From assembly GCF_033060595.1 (NCBI RefSeq), contig NZ_CP133038.1, forward strand, positions 1,240,001-1,304,000: 64,000 bases of DNA. The letters are read 5' to 3'. Of the stretch, positions 8,230 through 16,562 are shown one piece after another (within the stretch, counting starts at the first letter, position 1; every line of letters starts with the position of its first letter). Made by a program: the position numbers and the translations under genes. This stretch comes from Pyramidobacter sp. YE332. GTDB taxonomy: Bacteria > Synergistota > Synergistia > Synergistales > Dethiosulfovibrionaceae. Below the pieces are notes generated by a model, which saw only the letters and a list, made by a program, of their open reading frames with translations, had not been told where the DNA came from and did no database searches.

Positions 8230-10091
8230 TTTTCCCCAGCCGCTTCGCCCGAACCTCTATATTCCGGGACGATCTTCGCAAGAGACGACGCGATCTCAGG
8301 CTCCCCGAGAAGCGTTTCGATTTTGCCAAGCATCCCTGTGATCTCGGCGCGTCCTTCTTCAGAGATTTTCGCGCAGAAAATTTTCGAGTGCGAGGTCGCT
8401 TCCACGTGTTTCTCATCGTAAAAAAGTTCTTCAAAGAGCTTCTCGCCCGGACGAATGCCGGTATACGCGATCCTGACATCGCGGTCCGGCTCGTAACCGT
8501 TCAGACGAATCAGCGTCCGGGCGACTTCGGCGATATTGACGGGTTTTCCCATGTCCAGGACGTAAATCCGCCCAGGCGAACCGATGGCCGCCGTCTGCAG
8601 AACCAGCCCGGCTGCCTCCGGGATCAGCATGAAATAGCGGACCATCCGCGGATGAGTCACCGTTACGGGGCCGCCCGCCGCGATCTGGCGCTCGAACTTG
8701 GGAACAACGCTGCCGCGGCTGCCGAGAACGTTGCCGAAGCGTACCGCCATGTAAGCCGTCTGCGGATAATCCTTCTGCAGTTCCATCAAGGCCATCTCGG
8801 CGATCCGCTTGCTGGCCCCCATGACGCTGCTCGGGTTGACCGCCTTGTCCGTGGAAATCATCACAAAACGTTTCGTCTCGTATCTGCCGGCCATTCTGCC
8901 GAGAATCCACGTGCCGAGCGCGTTGGTACGGATCGCCTCGCGGGCGTTGCATTCCATCAGCGGCACATGTTTGTGGGCCGCCGCGTGAAAAACGATGTCC
9001 GGACGCCACCGAGAAAAAACTTCTTCCATCGCCCTTTCATCAGCGACGTCGGCAATCACCGGCACAAGTTCGGTCTGGCACGCCCTTTCCCGCAATTCCT
9101 CCAGCAGCGTGTAAATCGAGAACTCGCCGTGGCCGAGCAAAACCAGCGCCGCGGGCGCGTAAGGCAGAATCTGGCGGACGATTTCGCTGCCGATCGAGCC
9201 TCCCGCACCGGAAATCAAGACCGTCCGCCCGTGGAGAAGCTGACCGATCTGTTCGGCATCGAGGCTGACGGGCTCCCGGGGCAGCAGATCCTCGAGGCGG
9301 ACCTTGCGCAATTTGTTCAGAGAGACCGTGCCGTCCGCAAGTTCCTGCAGCGAAGGCAGAATACGCACGGAACTCTTCAGGGACAGAAGTCCGTTCAGGA
9401 GATCGCGGACTCTGCAAGCCGGAGCGGAAGGCAGCGCCACCCAAACGTCGCTGATCCGCTCGGCCCCGACAATGCCGATCAGCTCGCGGAGCGTCCCAAG
9501 GACGGGAATGCCGGCGATCGTCTTTTTCAATTTGGCCGGATCGTCATCGAGAAAGCCGACGACGTTGAAGTCAGAATCATGTCGTTTCAGGTCGCGAGCC
9601 AAAAGCACGCCCGCCTCCCCGGCGCCGACGATCAGCGTTCTCCTCCGCGGATTCCCGTTGTGTTCCTGCAAGGTCAGCCGCCATGAGAGGCGCGACAGCG
9701 TCAGGAAGGCAAAACCGCAGAGGAACAGCATTCCCATAACGCTCCGCGGCACCACGAACGGGACGTCGGTCCCAACATACAGCCCGATCAGCACGGCGCA
9801 GGCCGGCAGATAGGCTTTCAGCAGGATCAGAAGTTCTTCGATGCTCGTCTGCAGCCAGTAGACCCGATAGACTCCGCCGGCATAAAACGAAAACATGACG
9901 GCCGCAACGTAAAGCGGCCCCGCCTCGAAGATCCCATAAGCCGCCGCATGTTCCAAAAAGATCGAGAATCTCAAGGCGTAACTCACGTACACCGCCAGGC
10001 TCAGCAGAAGCGCATCGACCAGGGCCACGCAGCCGTTCCGGGCACCCAGGCTGCGCCACGCCCCGACGATCTGAAGGCCAAAATTCTCCAC
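8226..10091 (-). CDS. Membrane-bound nucleotide-sugar epimerase/dehydratase, CapD/PglF/WbpM type
   Basis: The protein has 621 residues. About four membrane helices in the first 150 residues are followed by a CoA-binding-like Rossmann region (TLIVGAGEAGVLLARDL) and then a second SDR domain. That domain starts VLISGAGGSIGSEIVRQI at about 290, with HAAAHKHVPLME and STDKAVNPSSVMGASKR. The family performs 4,6-dehydration of UDP-GlcNAc-type sugars and so starts synthesis of diamino or deoxy sugars for surface glycans. The active site has the S-T-D-K pattern usual for large members instead of YxxxK. The start is a GTG at 10091 behind AGGAGGGG. No glycosyltransferases are adjacent, so the product glycan is unknown. 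Confidence 0.9.
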   Translation of the reverse strand: MENFGLQIVGAWRSLGARNGCVALVDALLLSLAVYVSYALRFSIFLEHAAAYGIFEAGPLYVAAVMFSFYAGGVYRVYWLQTSIEELLILLKAYLPACAVLIGLYVGTDVPFVVPRSVMGMLFLCGFAFLTLSRLSWRLTLQEHNGNPRRRTLIVGAGEAGVLLARDLKRHDSDFNVVGFLDDDPAKLKKTIAGIPVLGTLRELIGIVGAERISDVWVALPSAPACRVRDLLNGLLSLKSSVRILPSLQELADGTVSLNKLRKVRLEDLLPREPVSLDAEQIGQLLHGRTVLISGAGGSIGSEIVRQILPYAPAALVLLGHGEFSIYTLLEELRERACQTELVPVIADVADERAMEEVFSRWRPDIVFHAAAHKHVPLMECNAREAIRTNALGTWILGRMAGRYETKRFVMISTDKAVNPSSVMGASKRIAEMALMELQKDYPQTAYMAVRFGNVLGSRGSVVPKFERQIAAGGPVTVTHPRMVRYFMLIPEAAGLVLQTAAIGSPGRIYVLDMGKPVNIAEVARTLIRLNGYEPDRDVRIAYTGIRPGEKLFEELFYDEKHVEATSHSKIFCAKISEEGRAEITGMLGKIETLLGEPEIASSLAKIVPEYRGSGEAAGEK

Positions 10092-10162
10092 TTCCGTTCC
10101 CCTCCTGAGCCGGCTCCTCTTAACGGTTTTTCTTCAAAATCCGGTTCTCGGCCCCATCGTCC

Positions 10163-10606
10163 TTAAGGAATAATAAGTCCGCTGCCCGACTTTTTGCCGC
10201 TCATGCGTTCGAGCCGCTGCAAATCGGCGGCAGAAGCCACGTCGAGACGAGGTTTCTTTTCCTCTTCCTCGATCATCGCCTTCACCTTCGCCTCGTAATC
10301 CTTCATGTTCTTCCGAATGGCCTCGGCATCGTTCTTGATCCAGACGATCATGTTGTCCGCGATCGATTTGAGCGCTGCATCGTCAGGCATCTCTTTGATG
10401 GCGCCAAGGTCGAGGAGCAGTTTGTGCTCGTCTTTCACCGACTGGACAAGGTCATCGTCCGTCAAAAGCCCCTTTTTATAAAGAGCGCGCGCCAGGATGT
10501 TGAACTTGCTCTTCATGTTTTCGTTGGCCACCGCCATGGCGTCCACGCGCGAAAGAAGCATGGACAGCACTTCATCGAGACTGATCTGCATCGCCATTTT
10601 TACCAC
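10163..10606 (-). CDS. Uncharacterised small protein, helical with acidic/basic C-terminal half
   Basis: The protein has up to 147 residues and I do not recognise it. It is predicted mostly helical: an N-terminal QISLDEVLSMLLSRVDAMAVAN stretch, a middle region rich in charged residues, and a likely coiled coil around KNMKDYEAKVKAMIEEEEKK. It ends in a Gly/Ser tail (GKKSGSGLIIP). There is no signal peptide or membrane segment. Starts are ambiguous: GTG at 10606, or ATG at 10597, or ATG at 10591, with an AAAGG shared between them. It lies 26 bp after ychF in the same direction and is probably co-transcribed with it. Codon use looks like that of its neighbours, so it is likely a real gene. Confidence 0.75.
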   Translation of the reverse strand: MVKMAMQISLDEVLSMLLSRVDAMAVANENMKSKFNILARALYKKGLLTDDDLVQSVKDEHKLLLDLGAIKEMPDDAALKSIADNMIVWIKNDAEAIRKNMKDYEAKVKAMIEEEEKKPRLDVASAADLQRLERMSGKKSGSGLIIP

Positions 10607-10632
10607 ATACCTTTCATGAAATTTATGCGTGT

Positions 10633-11724
10633 TTAAACGTTGAAACGGAATTCCACCACGTCGCCATCCTGCATGACATACTCTTTCCCTTCAAGACGGA
10701 GCAGCCCCTTGGCTTTCGCCTCGGCGATCGAGCCGCAGGCGATCAGATCGTCATAGCCGACGATCTGGGCGCGGATAAAACCGCGCTCGAAATCGCTGTG
10801 AATCGTGCCCGCCGCCTGCGGAGCCAAAGTTCCTCTGCGAATCGGCCAAGCGCGCGATTCCTTTTCTCCCGCCGTCAAGAACGAGATCAGCCCCAGCAGA
10901 CGGTATCCCGCGGAAATCAGACGGTCCAGCCCGGCTTCCTTCAGCCCGAGAGCTTCGAGATACTCCGCCTTTTCAGCATCGGCAAGCTCGGCGATCTCCG
11001 CTTCGATCTGAGCGCATATCGTCACGAACTCCGCCCCTTCGGCCTTCGCATGGTCGCGGACCACCTGAGCGTACTCGTTCAACGCCGCCACGCCGATTTC
11101 ATCCTCGGCGATATTGGCCACATAGAGCATCGGCTTGTCGGAAAGGAGATTCAGACCGCGAAGATACTGCTTTTCTTCATCGTTCAACGCAAGGGTGCGC
11201 ACCAGTTTGCCGGCTTCGAGCGTTTCCTTCGCCCGACGCAGCAGTTCGAGGTTGGGTGCCAGCTTTTTGTCGGCTTTCGCCAGTTTCTCCAGTTTGGCGA
11301 GGTTCCGTTCCACCATTTCCAGGTCGGAAAGGATCAGCTCCAGTTCAATGGTCTCGATGTCGCGGGCCGGATTCACGGAGCCGTCCACGTGGACGATGTT
11401 GGGGTTCTCGAAGCAGCGCACCACCTGGACGATGGCGCTGGCCTCGCGGATATTGGCGAGAAATTTGTTCCCCAGCCCTTCTCCCTTGCTGGCGCCGCGC
11501 ACAAGACCGGCAATGTCGTAAAATTCGACGACGGCGGGGGTGATTTTCACCGAGTGGAACATATCGGAAAGGACTTTGAGACGCGGATCGGGTACTTCCA
11601 CCACGCCGACGTTGGGTTCGATCGTGCAGAAAGGATAGTTCGACGCGTCCGCCCCGGCGGCTGTGATGGCATTGAAAAGAGTGCTCTTGCCCACGTTCGG
11701 CAGACCTACAATACCTAATTTCAA
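10633..11724 (-). CDS. ychF: Obg-family ATPase YchF
   Basis: The protein has 363 residues, the usual length. P-loop GLPNVGKSTLFNAIT at about 7-21, DIAGLVRGASKGEGLGNKFL for the G3 region, and a C-terminal TGS-like domain (YVMQDGDVVEFRFNV). YchF binds ATP instead of GTP, associates with ribosomes and modulates oxidative-stress responses. The start is a TTG at 11724 with GAGGG about 8 bases upstream; the protein would begin MKLGIVGLPNVGKS as in homologues. It heads a short transcription unit with the small protein downstream. Confidence 0.95.
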   Translation of the reverse strand: MKLGIVGLPNVGKSTLFNAITAAGADASNYPFCTIEPNVGVVEVPDPRLKVLSDMFHSVKITPAVVEFYDIAGLVRGASKGEGLGNKFLANIREASAIVQVVRCFENPNIVHVDGSVNPARDIETIELELILSDLEMVERNLAKLEKLAKADKKLAPNLELLRRAKETLEAGKLVRTLALNDEEKQYLRGLNLLSDKPMLYVANIAEDEIGVAALNEYAQVVRDHAKAEGAEFVTICAQIEAEIAELADAEKAEYLEALGLKEAGLDRLISAGYRLLGLISFLTAGEKESRAWPIRRGTLAPQAAGTIHSDFERGFIRAQIVGYDDLIACGSIAEAKAKGLLRLEGKEYVMQDGDVVEFRFNV

Positions 11725-12143
11725 CGACGATCCCTCATTTCAAATTTGATGAAGATGAACAGGCAAACCGCAAAAAATCATACGCAAAGGATTTCCCGGA
11801 GTACGGCGCAGAGTTTCCCCGTGTCACATGCACTGAACATTTTACATCGGATTCTTATTATTTTCACTGCTGAAAATCGGCGAGGTAAATTTTCAGAGTA
11901 AATGCAACCTCGTCAAAGTAAATGCGACGGGGTTGCATTTACTTTGACAGGACAAAAGCAGCAAGCAGTCATTACGAACACATAATAACGATCAAGATTG
12001 CGCTAACGGAACAAATTCAAGGGGATGAAAAGCTGTTACGAGGAAATTGTCCGAAAAAAGTGCATACAAAAGTGATCCTCAACTGAAAGCAAAATTTTCA
12101 GTTCAGAGTTAATGCAATCAAGAAATTAAAAAGGAGCCGTTAT
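11725..12143. other. Gene-free AT-rich region with insertion-sequence-like repeats
   Basis: No coding region is supported. The stretch is visibly richer in A and T than its surroundings. It holds four copies of a 17-bp motif related to TTCAGAGTAAATGCAAC (11892, 11912, 11932 inverted, and 12102). Two of these copies form a perfect hairpin. It is the 3' flank of the truncated IS30-family gene that follows. Confidence 0.7.
11912..11948. repeat. Perfect 14-bp inverted repeat made from two IS-end-like motifs
   Basis: The arms 11912-11925 (GTCAAAGTAAATGC) and 11935-11948 are exact reverse complements, separated by 9 bases. Each arm is a copy of the 17-bp motif found repeatedly around the IS30 remnant. 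This looks like two abutted insertion-sequence ends facing each other. Confidence 0.8.
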
Positions 12144-12848
12144 TTACCGGCGATAGGTACGGCCTTCACGACATTTTTTATCCACCTTCATGTTATTTCT
12201 TTTTCCCTTTCTCTTCTTAAAACGGACAGCTCGGGGCAAGTCTATTTTCCGTGCCTCTAAAATACCCGAAAGCAGGAGCCGTCTGGCGGTACTTTCAGAA
12301 CAGGGAACAGTATCTCGATTATTACGGATAATATGATAGAGAGACTGCCCCTGTTTGATGAGAGGAGAGAAAAAAGAATCAATATCTGCAAGCTCGGCAT
12401 CGGAGATATTGAAGCCTTCACGAGCCTCATGCAAAGTTTTCTCGTAAGAGTCATTTGCAGATTTAGCAGAATAGATCCGTTTTTTTAAAGTGCAGCGGTG
12501 ACGGTTGGGGCAGCCGTTACAGACATACGGAGGAACCGAAAGCTGCGGGCAGACCTCCTCCTTAAAGTCAGGACACATCGTATTACATCTTGAGCACCGG
12601 AAACACAGTGAACGGCATTTCGGAGAGGTGTTACAAAGGGAAGTAACGGAGCAGTCATACCGGTGAAGGCAGCAGTTTGCTGTCCGGCCATAACAGCCTT
12701 TGAAGACAGTCTCTGCATGTTTTCTGATCTCTCTGGAGATCGTACTCGGCGACTTCAGAACTGTTGAGGCAATACTTCTGAGAGATTCTCGCCGGTTGAG
12801 GGCGCTTTCAATGGCTTTTCTTTCAGCCAGAGTCAAATGTTTGTTCAT
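12144..12848 (-). pseudogene. IS30-family transposase, truncated before the catalytic domain
   Basis: The protein has 234 residues from the ATG at 12848 (AGGAG 9 bases upstream). The N-terminus HLTLAERKAIESALNRRESL with SPSTISREIRKH is the IS30 helix-turn-helix. A Cys-rich region follows with more than a dozen Cys (for example CFRCSRCNTMC, VCNGCPNRHRC), typical of many IS30 transposases. Translation ends after KKCREGRTYRR, just where the DDE integrase core should begin; the family is usually about 320-400 residues. No DDE residues are present, so it cannot transpose by itself. Base composition is lower in GC than the neighbours. Confidence 0.85.
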
Positions 12849-12902
12849 GATGATGAACTCCTTTCCGAGATCTGTTGTCTCGTAAGAAAGGTCTTTCATC
12901 AA

Positions 12903-12946
12903 TTCAGACTAAATGCAAGCTCCTTTTAATTCAGATTTAATGCAAC
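12903..12946 (+). repeat. Two direct copies of the 17-bp IS-end-like motif
   Basis: Copies at 12903-12919 (TTCAGACTAAATGCAAG) and 12930-12946 (TTCAGATTTAATGCAAC) lie 27 bp apart in the same orientation, just upstream of the transposase start. An inverted copy follows at 12964-12980. Confidence 0.75.
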
Positions 12947-13025
12947 GGGGTACCGGATGTTGCGTTGCATTTACCTTGAAGAATTTCACAGATTCGGCAA
13001 ATCGCGCAACTTTTCAAATTGGCGC

Positions 13026-13054
13026 TTGACACTTCTTCACCGCAGGGCTATAAT
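13026..13054 (+). promoter_or_regulatory. Sigma-70 promoter of tRNA-Pro
   Basis: TTGACA at 13026-13031 and TATAAT at 13049-13054 match both consensus boxes exactly, with a 17-base spacer. The tRNA starts 15 bases after the -10 box. It lies about 45 bp beyond the last IS-end-like motif, so the insertion relic stops just short of it. Confidence 0.9.
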
Positions 13055-13069
13055 GCCCAATGTCTTAAA

Positions 13070-13147
13070 CGGGACGTAGCGCAGCCTGGCTAGCGTACCT
13101 GAATGGGGTTCAGGTGGTCGGAGGTTCGAATCCTCTCGTCCCGACCA
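13070..13147 (+). tRNA. tRNA-Pro (anticodon GGG)
   Basis: Acceptor stem CGGGACG (13070-13076) pairs with CGTCCCG (13137-13143), followed by discriminator A and an encoded CCA. The anticodon stem CCTGA/TCAGG encloses the loop ATGGGGT, giving anticodon GGG for CCC/CCU codons. The T arm contains GGTTCGAATC. The length of 78 bases is normal. Confidence 0.95.
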
Positions 13148-13156
13148 GAAATTTCC

Positions 13157-13184
13157 AGCGGATGCCTCCGGCATCCGCTTTTTT
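13157..13184 (+). terminator. Intrinsic terminator after tRNA-Pro
   Basis: A 10-bp perfect stem (13157-13166 with 13170-13179), loop of three bases, then six T residues at 13179-13184. It ends the short tRNA transcript just before rsmA. Confidence 0.85.
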
Positions 13185-13203
13185 CATAATCCGGGATTCG
13201 ACC

Positions 13204-14013
13204 ATGACACACACTTTCAACAACAAAATCAGCCTTGGGCAGAATTTCCTCAACAATCCCGCAGTCGCGCGCCGCTGCCTCGAAGCGGGCGCGCTCAATC
13301 CCGCGGACGTCGTTCTCGAAGTCGGCCCGGGGCAGGGAGCGCTCACCCGGGAGCTTTTGCAAAGCTCCTGCCGCTTCGTGCACGCGCTGGAGATCGACCG
13401 GCGGCTCGCGCCGTGGCTGGAACCGCTCCGGACCAGGCACCCCGACCGTTTCAAGATTTCCTGGGGCGACGCGCTGTCCGTCGATTTAAGGCAGCTTTCC
13501 CCGCTTCCCACCAAGGTCCTGGCCAACATCCCCTACAACATCACGACCGACCTGATCTGGAAAATCCTCGCCGAGCTGGGGCCGAACCGCCTGGAACGGC
13601 TGATCCTTCTGGTGCAAAAAGAAGCCGCCGACCGCCTGAACGCGCCTCCGGCAACAAAAGGGCGGTCGCCGCTCGGGATCACGCTGGAACAGATGGGCGC
13701 GGTCAGGACGCTCATGAAAGTCTCGCCCGGCTCTTTCAATCCGCCGCCCAAAGTCTGGTCGGCGCTCATCTCAATCGCTCTTACAAAAAACTTCGACCTC
13801 GCCGCTTCCCCTCTGTGGCGGCGACTTCTGGCTGCGGCTTTTGCCCAGCGCCGCAAAAAGCTCGTCAACAATCTTGCGGCCGCCGGCTGCGACAAAAGCA
13901 GGCTCCCCGCAATTTTTGCGGCGGCCGGGATCGGCCTCGCGGCCAGGGCCGAAGAGCTGACCGCGCCCCAATGGCGCGCCCTTTTCCAGGAATTTGCAGC
14001 GGCCGAAAATTGA
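13204..14013 (+). CDS. rsmA: 16S rRNA (A1518/A1519) dimethyltransferase
   Basis: KsgA family, 269 residues. It methylates two adjacent adenosines near the 3' end of 16S rRNA. The N-terminal SLGQNFLNNPAVARRCLEAG is the family hallmark. SAM-binding motif VVLEVGPGQGALTREL at about 36-51 and catalytic motif IV NIPYNITTDLIWK follow; the C-terminal rRNA-binding region includes AFAQRRKKLVNNL. I chose the ATG at 13204 because it follows the tRNA terminator and starts the conserved domain; earlier in-frame codons overlap the tRNA. No strong ribosome binding site is visible. Confidence 0.94.
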   Translation: MTHTFNNKISLGQNFLNNPAVARRCLEAGALNPADVVLEVGPGQGALTRELLQSSCRFVHALEIDRRLAPWLEPLRTRHPDRFKISWGDALSVDLRQLSPLPTKVLANIPYNITTDLIWKILAELGPNRLERLILLVQKEAADRLNAPPATKGRSPLGITLEQMGAVRTLMKVSPGSFNPPPKVWSALISIALTKNFDLAASPLWRRLLAAAFAQRRKKLVNNLAAAGCDKSRLPAIFAAAGIGLAARAEELTAPQWRALFQEFAAAEN

Positions 14014-14029
14014 AGCCCGTACATACGAA

Positions 14030-14060
14030 GACGCGCGATGATCCGGGATCATCGCGCGTC
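14030..14060. terminator. Perfect 31-bp palindrome between converging rsmA and recQ
   Basis: Arms 14030-14044 and 14046-14060 are exact reverse complements around a single base, so the paired stem would be very stable. It sits between two converging genes, where a bidirectional terminator is expected. Neither flank has a strong T run, so termination is inferred from position. Confidence 0.55.
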
Positions 14061-14078
14061 CTGTTCGTTATCGGCTCC

Positions 14079-15935
14079 TTATTTTTCCGCGGACGGCCGC
14101 CGTTCGTTCAGCCAGGCTTCGATGGCGGCGACGAAGCGTTCGCCGTACTCCGCGGCCTTGCGCTCGCCGACGCCGGAAACTTCGAGGAATTCGTCGATGC
14201 TCCGCGGCATTTTTTCGCTCATGTCGGTCAGCGCGGCGTTCGTGAACACCATAAAGGCGGGCACGCCTTTGGCGCGGGCGATCTCGAAGCGCAGCGACTT
14301 GAGCCGCTCGTAAAGTTCCGGCTGAGAAGCGGATGTCATCTGCGCCTGCATGCGCTTCTTCTTTTCGCTGCGGGCGGCCCGGCTCTCGATCTGCGGCAGC
14401 GGCGCCGCGATATTTCTGCGGTCGCGCAGCACTTCCGCGGCCCGTTCGCCCAGGATCAGCCGCGGATACTGGCCCCCGGAACTGGCCAGATATTTTTCCT
14501 GCATCAAATAGAAGATAATGTCGCGCAGACGCCGCTCGGAAACGTCCGCCATGATGCCGTACGTCGTCAGCCCGTCGAGGCCGTTCTCGTGCAGTTTGGC
14601 CGCTTTGCTGCCGCGCAGCACGTCCATGATGACTTTGACGCCCCAGGCTTCATGGGCGCGCTTCACGCAGGAGAGGATCTTCTGCGCGTCGATCGTGACG
14701 TCGACCTGTTCGAGAACTCTCTGGCAGTTGCCGCAGTTGTCGCAGCGCGACGGCGGCTCTTCGCCGAAGTACTTCAGAATATAGGCGCGCAGACAGCCGG
14801 AAGTAAAGCAGTAATCGATCATGCCTTTCAGACGGAGTCGCGCCAATTCCTGCAGTTCGCTCTGGTTCCGGTCGCCCGGCGCGGAATTTTCGCCCATGTG
14901 TTCGATGAAGAAAAGCTGCGTGCGCACGTCCTGCGCGCCGTAGAGCAGGATGCACCGTGCCGGTTCGCCGTCGCGGCCGGCCCGACCCGCTTCCTGATAG
15001 TAACTTTCCATGTCGCCGGGCATGTTGTAGTGGACGACGTAGGAAACGTTCGACTTGTCGATGCCCATGCCGAAGGCGTTCGTCGCTACCATGACGCCGA
15101 CGCGGTCGTTGATGAAGTCGTCCTGGCTGCGCGAGCGCTCGGCGTCGTCGAGCCCGGCGTGGTAGCGCGCGGCGGGAATGTTTCGGTCCCGAAGCATCTC
15201 GCATATTTCGTCCACGTTCTTCCGCGTGGCGCAGTACACAATCCCGCTGCGCCCGGAAAAGTCCTTGACGATGCGCAGCAGCTCCGCCCGGCGCTCGGAC
15301 GGATGGCGCACTTCGTAAAAGAGATTCTTCCGGTCGAATCCCGTCACCACTTTGTACGGGCGTTCCAACCCCAGCAGGTCGACGACGTCTTCCCTGACTT
15401 CCGCCGTCGCCGTGGCCGTAAAGGCGCCGAGCACAGGACGTTTCGGCAGTTCGGAAATAAACGCCTTCACGTCCAGATAACTGGGTCGGAAATCCTGCCC
15501 CCATTTGGAGACGCAGTGCGCCTCGTCGACCGTCACGTAATCGAGCGGCGCGCTCCGCGCGAACTGCAGAAAGCCACCCGTCAGCAAACGCTCGGGAGCG
15601 ACGTAGATGATCTTGTACTGCCCGGCAGCCGCCCGACCGAGGACGACGCGGATCTGCGCCGGCGTCAGCGAGCTGTTGATATAAGCGGCCTTGACTCCCA
15701 TCTGTACGAGAGACATGACCTGGTCTTTCATCAGCGACACCAGCGGTGAGACGACCAGCGAGACGCCGCGCCCCAGAAGCGCCGGGATCTGGTAGCAGAT
15801 GGACTTTCCCGCGCCGGTCGGCATCACGGCGAAAGTGTCCCGCCCGCCGATCAGCGCGTCGATCGTTTTTTCCTGGCCGGGGCGAAAGGAAGAGTAGCCA
15901 AAGTACCGTTTCAGGATTTTCAGCTTTTCGTCCAC
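14079..15935 (-). CDS. recQ: ATP-dependent DNA helicase RecQ
   Basis: 3'-5' DNA helicase for recombination and fork repair, 618 residues. Walker A MPTGAGKS at about 38-45, DEAH box VTVDEAHCVSKWG, motif VI QEAGRAGRDGEP, a zinc-binding region (CRAYILKYFGEEPPSRCDNC), an RQC winged helix and a C-terminal HRDC domain (LYERLKSLRFEIARAKGVPA). It is complete and of normal length. It is transcribed convergently with rsmA. Confidence 0.96.
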   Translation of the reverse strand: MDEKLKILKRYFGYSSFRPGQEKTIDALIGGRDTFAVMPTGAGKSICYQIPALLGRGVSLVVSPLVSLMKDQVMSLVQMGVKAAYINSSLTPAQIRVVLGRAAAGQYKIIYVAPERLLTGGFLQFARSAPLDYVTVDEAHCVSKWGQDFRPSYLDVKAFISELPKRPVLGAFTATATAEVREDVVDLLGLERPYKVVTGFDRKNLFYEVRHPSERRAELLRIVKDFSGRSGIVYCATRKNVDEICEMLRDRNIPAARYHAGLDDAERSRSQDDFINDRVGVMVATNAFGMGIDKSNVSYVVHYNMPGDMESYYQEAGRAGRDGEPARCILLYGAQDVRTQLFFIEHMGENSAPGDRNQSELQELARLRLKGMIDYCFTSGCLRAYILKYFGEEPPSRCDNCGNCQRVLEQVDVTIDAQKILSCVKRAHEAWGVKVIMDVLRGSKAAKLHENGLDGLTTYGIMADVSERRLRDIIFYLMQEKYLASSGGQYPRLILGERAAEVLRDRRNIAAPLPQIESRAARSEKKKRMQAQMTSASQPELYERLKSLRFEIARAKGVPAFMVFTNAALTDMSEKMPRSIDEFLEVSGVGERKAAEYGERFVAAIEAWLNERRPSAEK

Positions 15936-15990
15936 CGTTTTTCCGCCTCCGCTTCAAATGGTCTTCACGCCTATTCTACACCAGATATGA

Positions 15991-16023
15991 AAAAGGGGAG
16001 GCCCGTCGCGGGCCTCCCCTTTT
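15991..16023 (-). terminator. Intrinsic terminator of the CBS-protein/transporter unit
   Basis: Arms 15991-16005 and 16009-16023 pair perfectly over 15 bp with a 3-base loop. The stem is flanked by A and T runs, so it can work in both directions. It lies just after the CBS gene stop and upstream of recQ on the same strand. Confidence 0.88.
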
Positions 16024-16028
16024 CGCAT

Positions 16029-16508
16029 TCAGTGCTGATCGTCTAAAACTCCCACGTCGCTTCCGGGGTTCGCCGCGCGCATCATCCTCTTGATCAGGTA
16101 GGCGCGGCTGATATAGCCTTCCATCACGCCGTCTTTGAGGACGGGAGCGACCTTGATGTGCCTGCGGATCATTTCCGCCGCGACGACGAAATCCGTCTCG
16201 TCAACATCGAAGGCGACGCAGCCGCGGTGCATGATGTCTTTCACCAGCTTTGCGCCGGCCGCGGCCAGACGCGCGGAGAACTGCCCGTAATCGGGAAGGA
16301 ACGCCGAAGAGGGCAGCTTGGAGACATAATCCGGCAGCGCGGATTTGATGATGTCCTCTTCGCTGACGAAACCGAGGACATGACAATCCTCGTCGAGCAC
16401 CGGGAGCCCTGTCATGTGATGCCGCAAAAGCGTTTCGATCGCTTCCGCCACGGTGTTCTCCTCGTGCAGCGCCGTGAGGTCGCGGTCCATCAACTCGCCG
16501 ATTTTCAC
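16029..16508 (-). CDS. Tandem CBS-domain protein
   Basis: The protein has 159 residues made of two CBS motifs. The first spans about 1-60 (IGELMDRDLTALHEENTVAEAI, HHMTGLPVLDEDCHVLGFVSEEDII). The second is at about 88-145 (VKDIMHRGCVAFDVDETDFVVAAEMI, HIKVAPVLKDGVMEGYISRAYLI). CBS pairs usually bind adenine nucleotides or related ligands and control a partner. No catalytic domain is present. It lies 54 bp downstream of an ArsB/NhaD-type carrier in the same direction, so it may regulate that carrier; this is inference. Confidence 0.88.
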   Translation of the reverse strand: MKIGELMDRDLTALHEENTVAEAIETLLRHHMTGLPVLDEDCHVLGFVSEEDIIKSALPDYVSKLPSSAFLPDYGQFSARLAAAGAKLVKDIMHRGCVAFDVDETDFVVAAEMIRRHIKVAPVLKDGVMEGYISRAYLIKRMMRAANPGSDVGVLDDQH

Positions 16509-16562
16509 GATACTCAGCCCCTTTAACGATCGATTTTGAATGGTGTTCCCCGCACCATGATT

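Larger units (their letters stand above)
12102..12980. mobile_element. Decayed IS30-family element with terminal-repeat-like motifs
   Basis: The segment spans a truncated IS30-type transposase gene flanked by copies of a 17-bp motif: 12102-12118, 12903-12919 and 12930-12946 in one orientation, and 12964-12980 inverted. The outermost pair (12102 and 12964) is in inverted orientation, as expected for ends. Length about 880 bp is shorter than a normal IS30 element (about 1.0-1.2 kb), and the catalytic domain is missing. Exact borders and target duplication cannot be fixed by eye. Confidence 0.6.

Noticed and set aside
11892-12980. The repeated 17-bp motif considered as a CRISPR array
   Set aside because: Copies are irregularly spaced, in both orientations and imperfect, and they flank a transposase. 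There are no cas genes.
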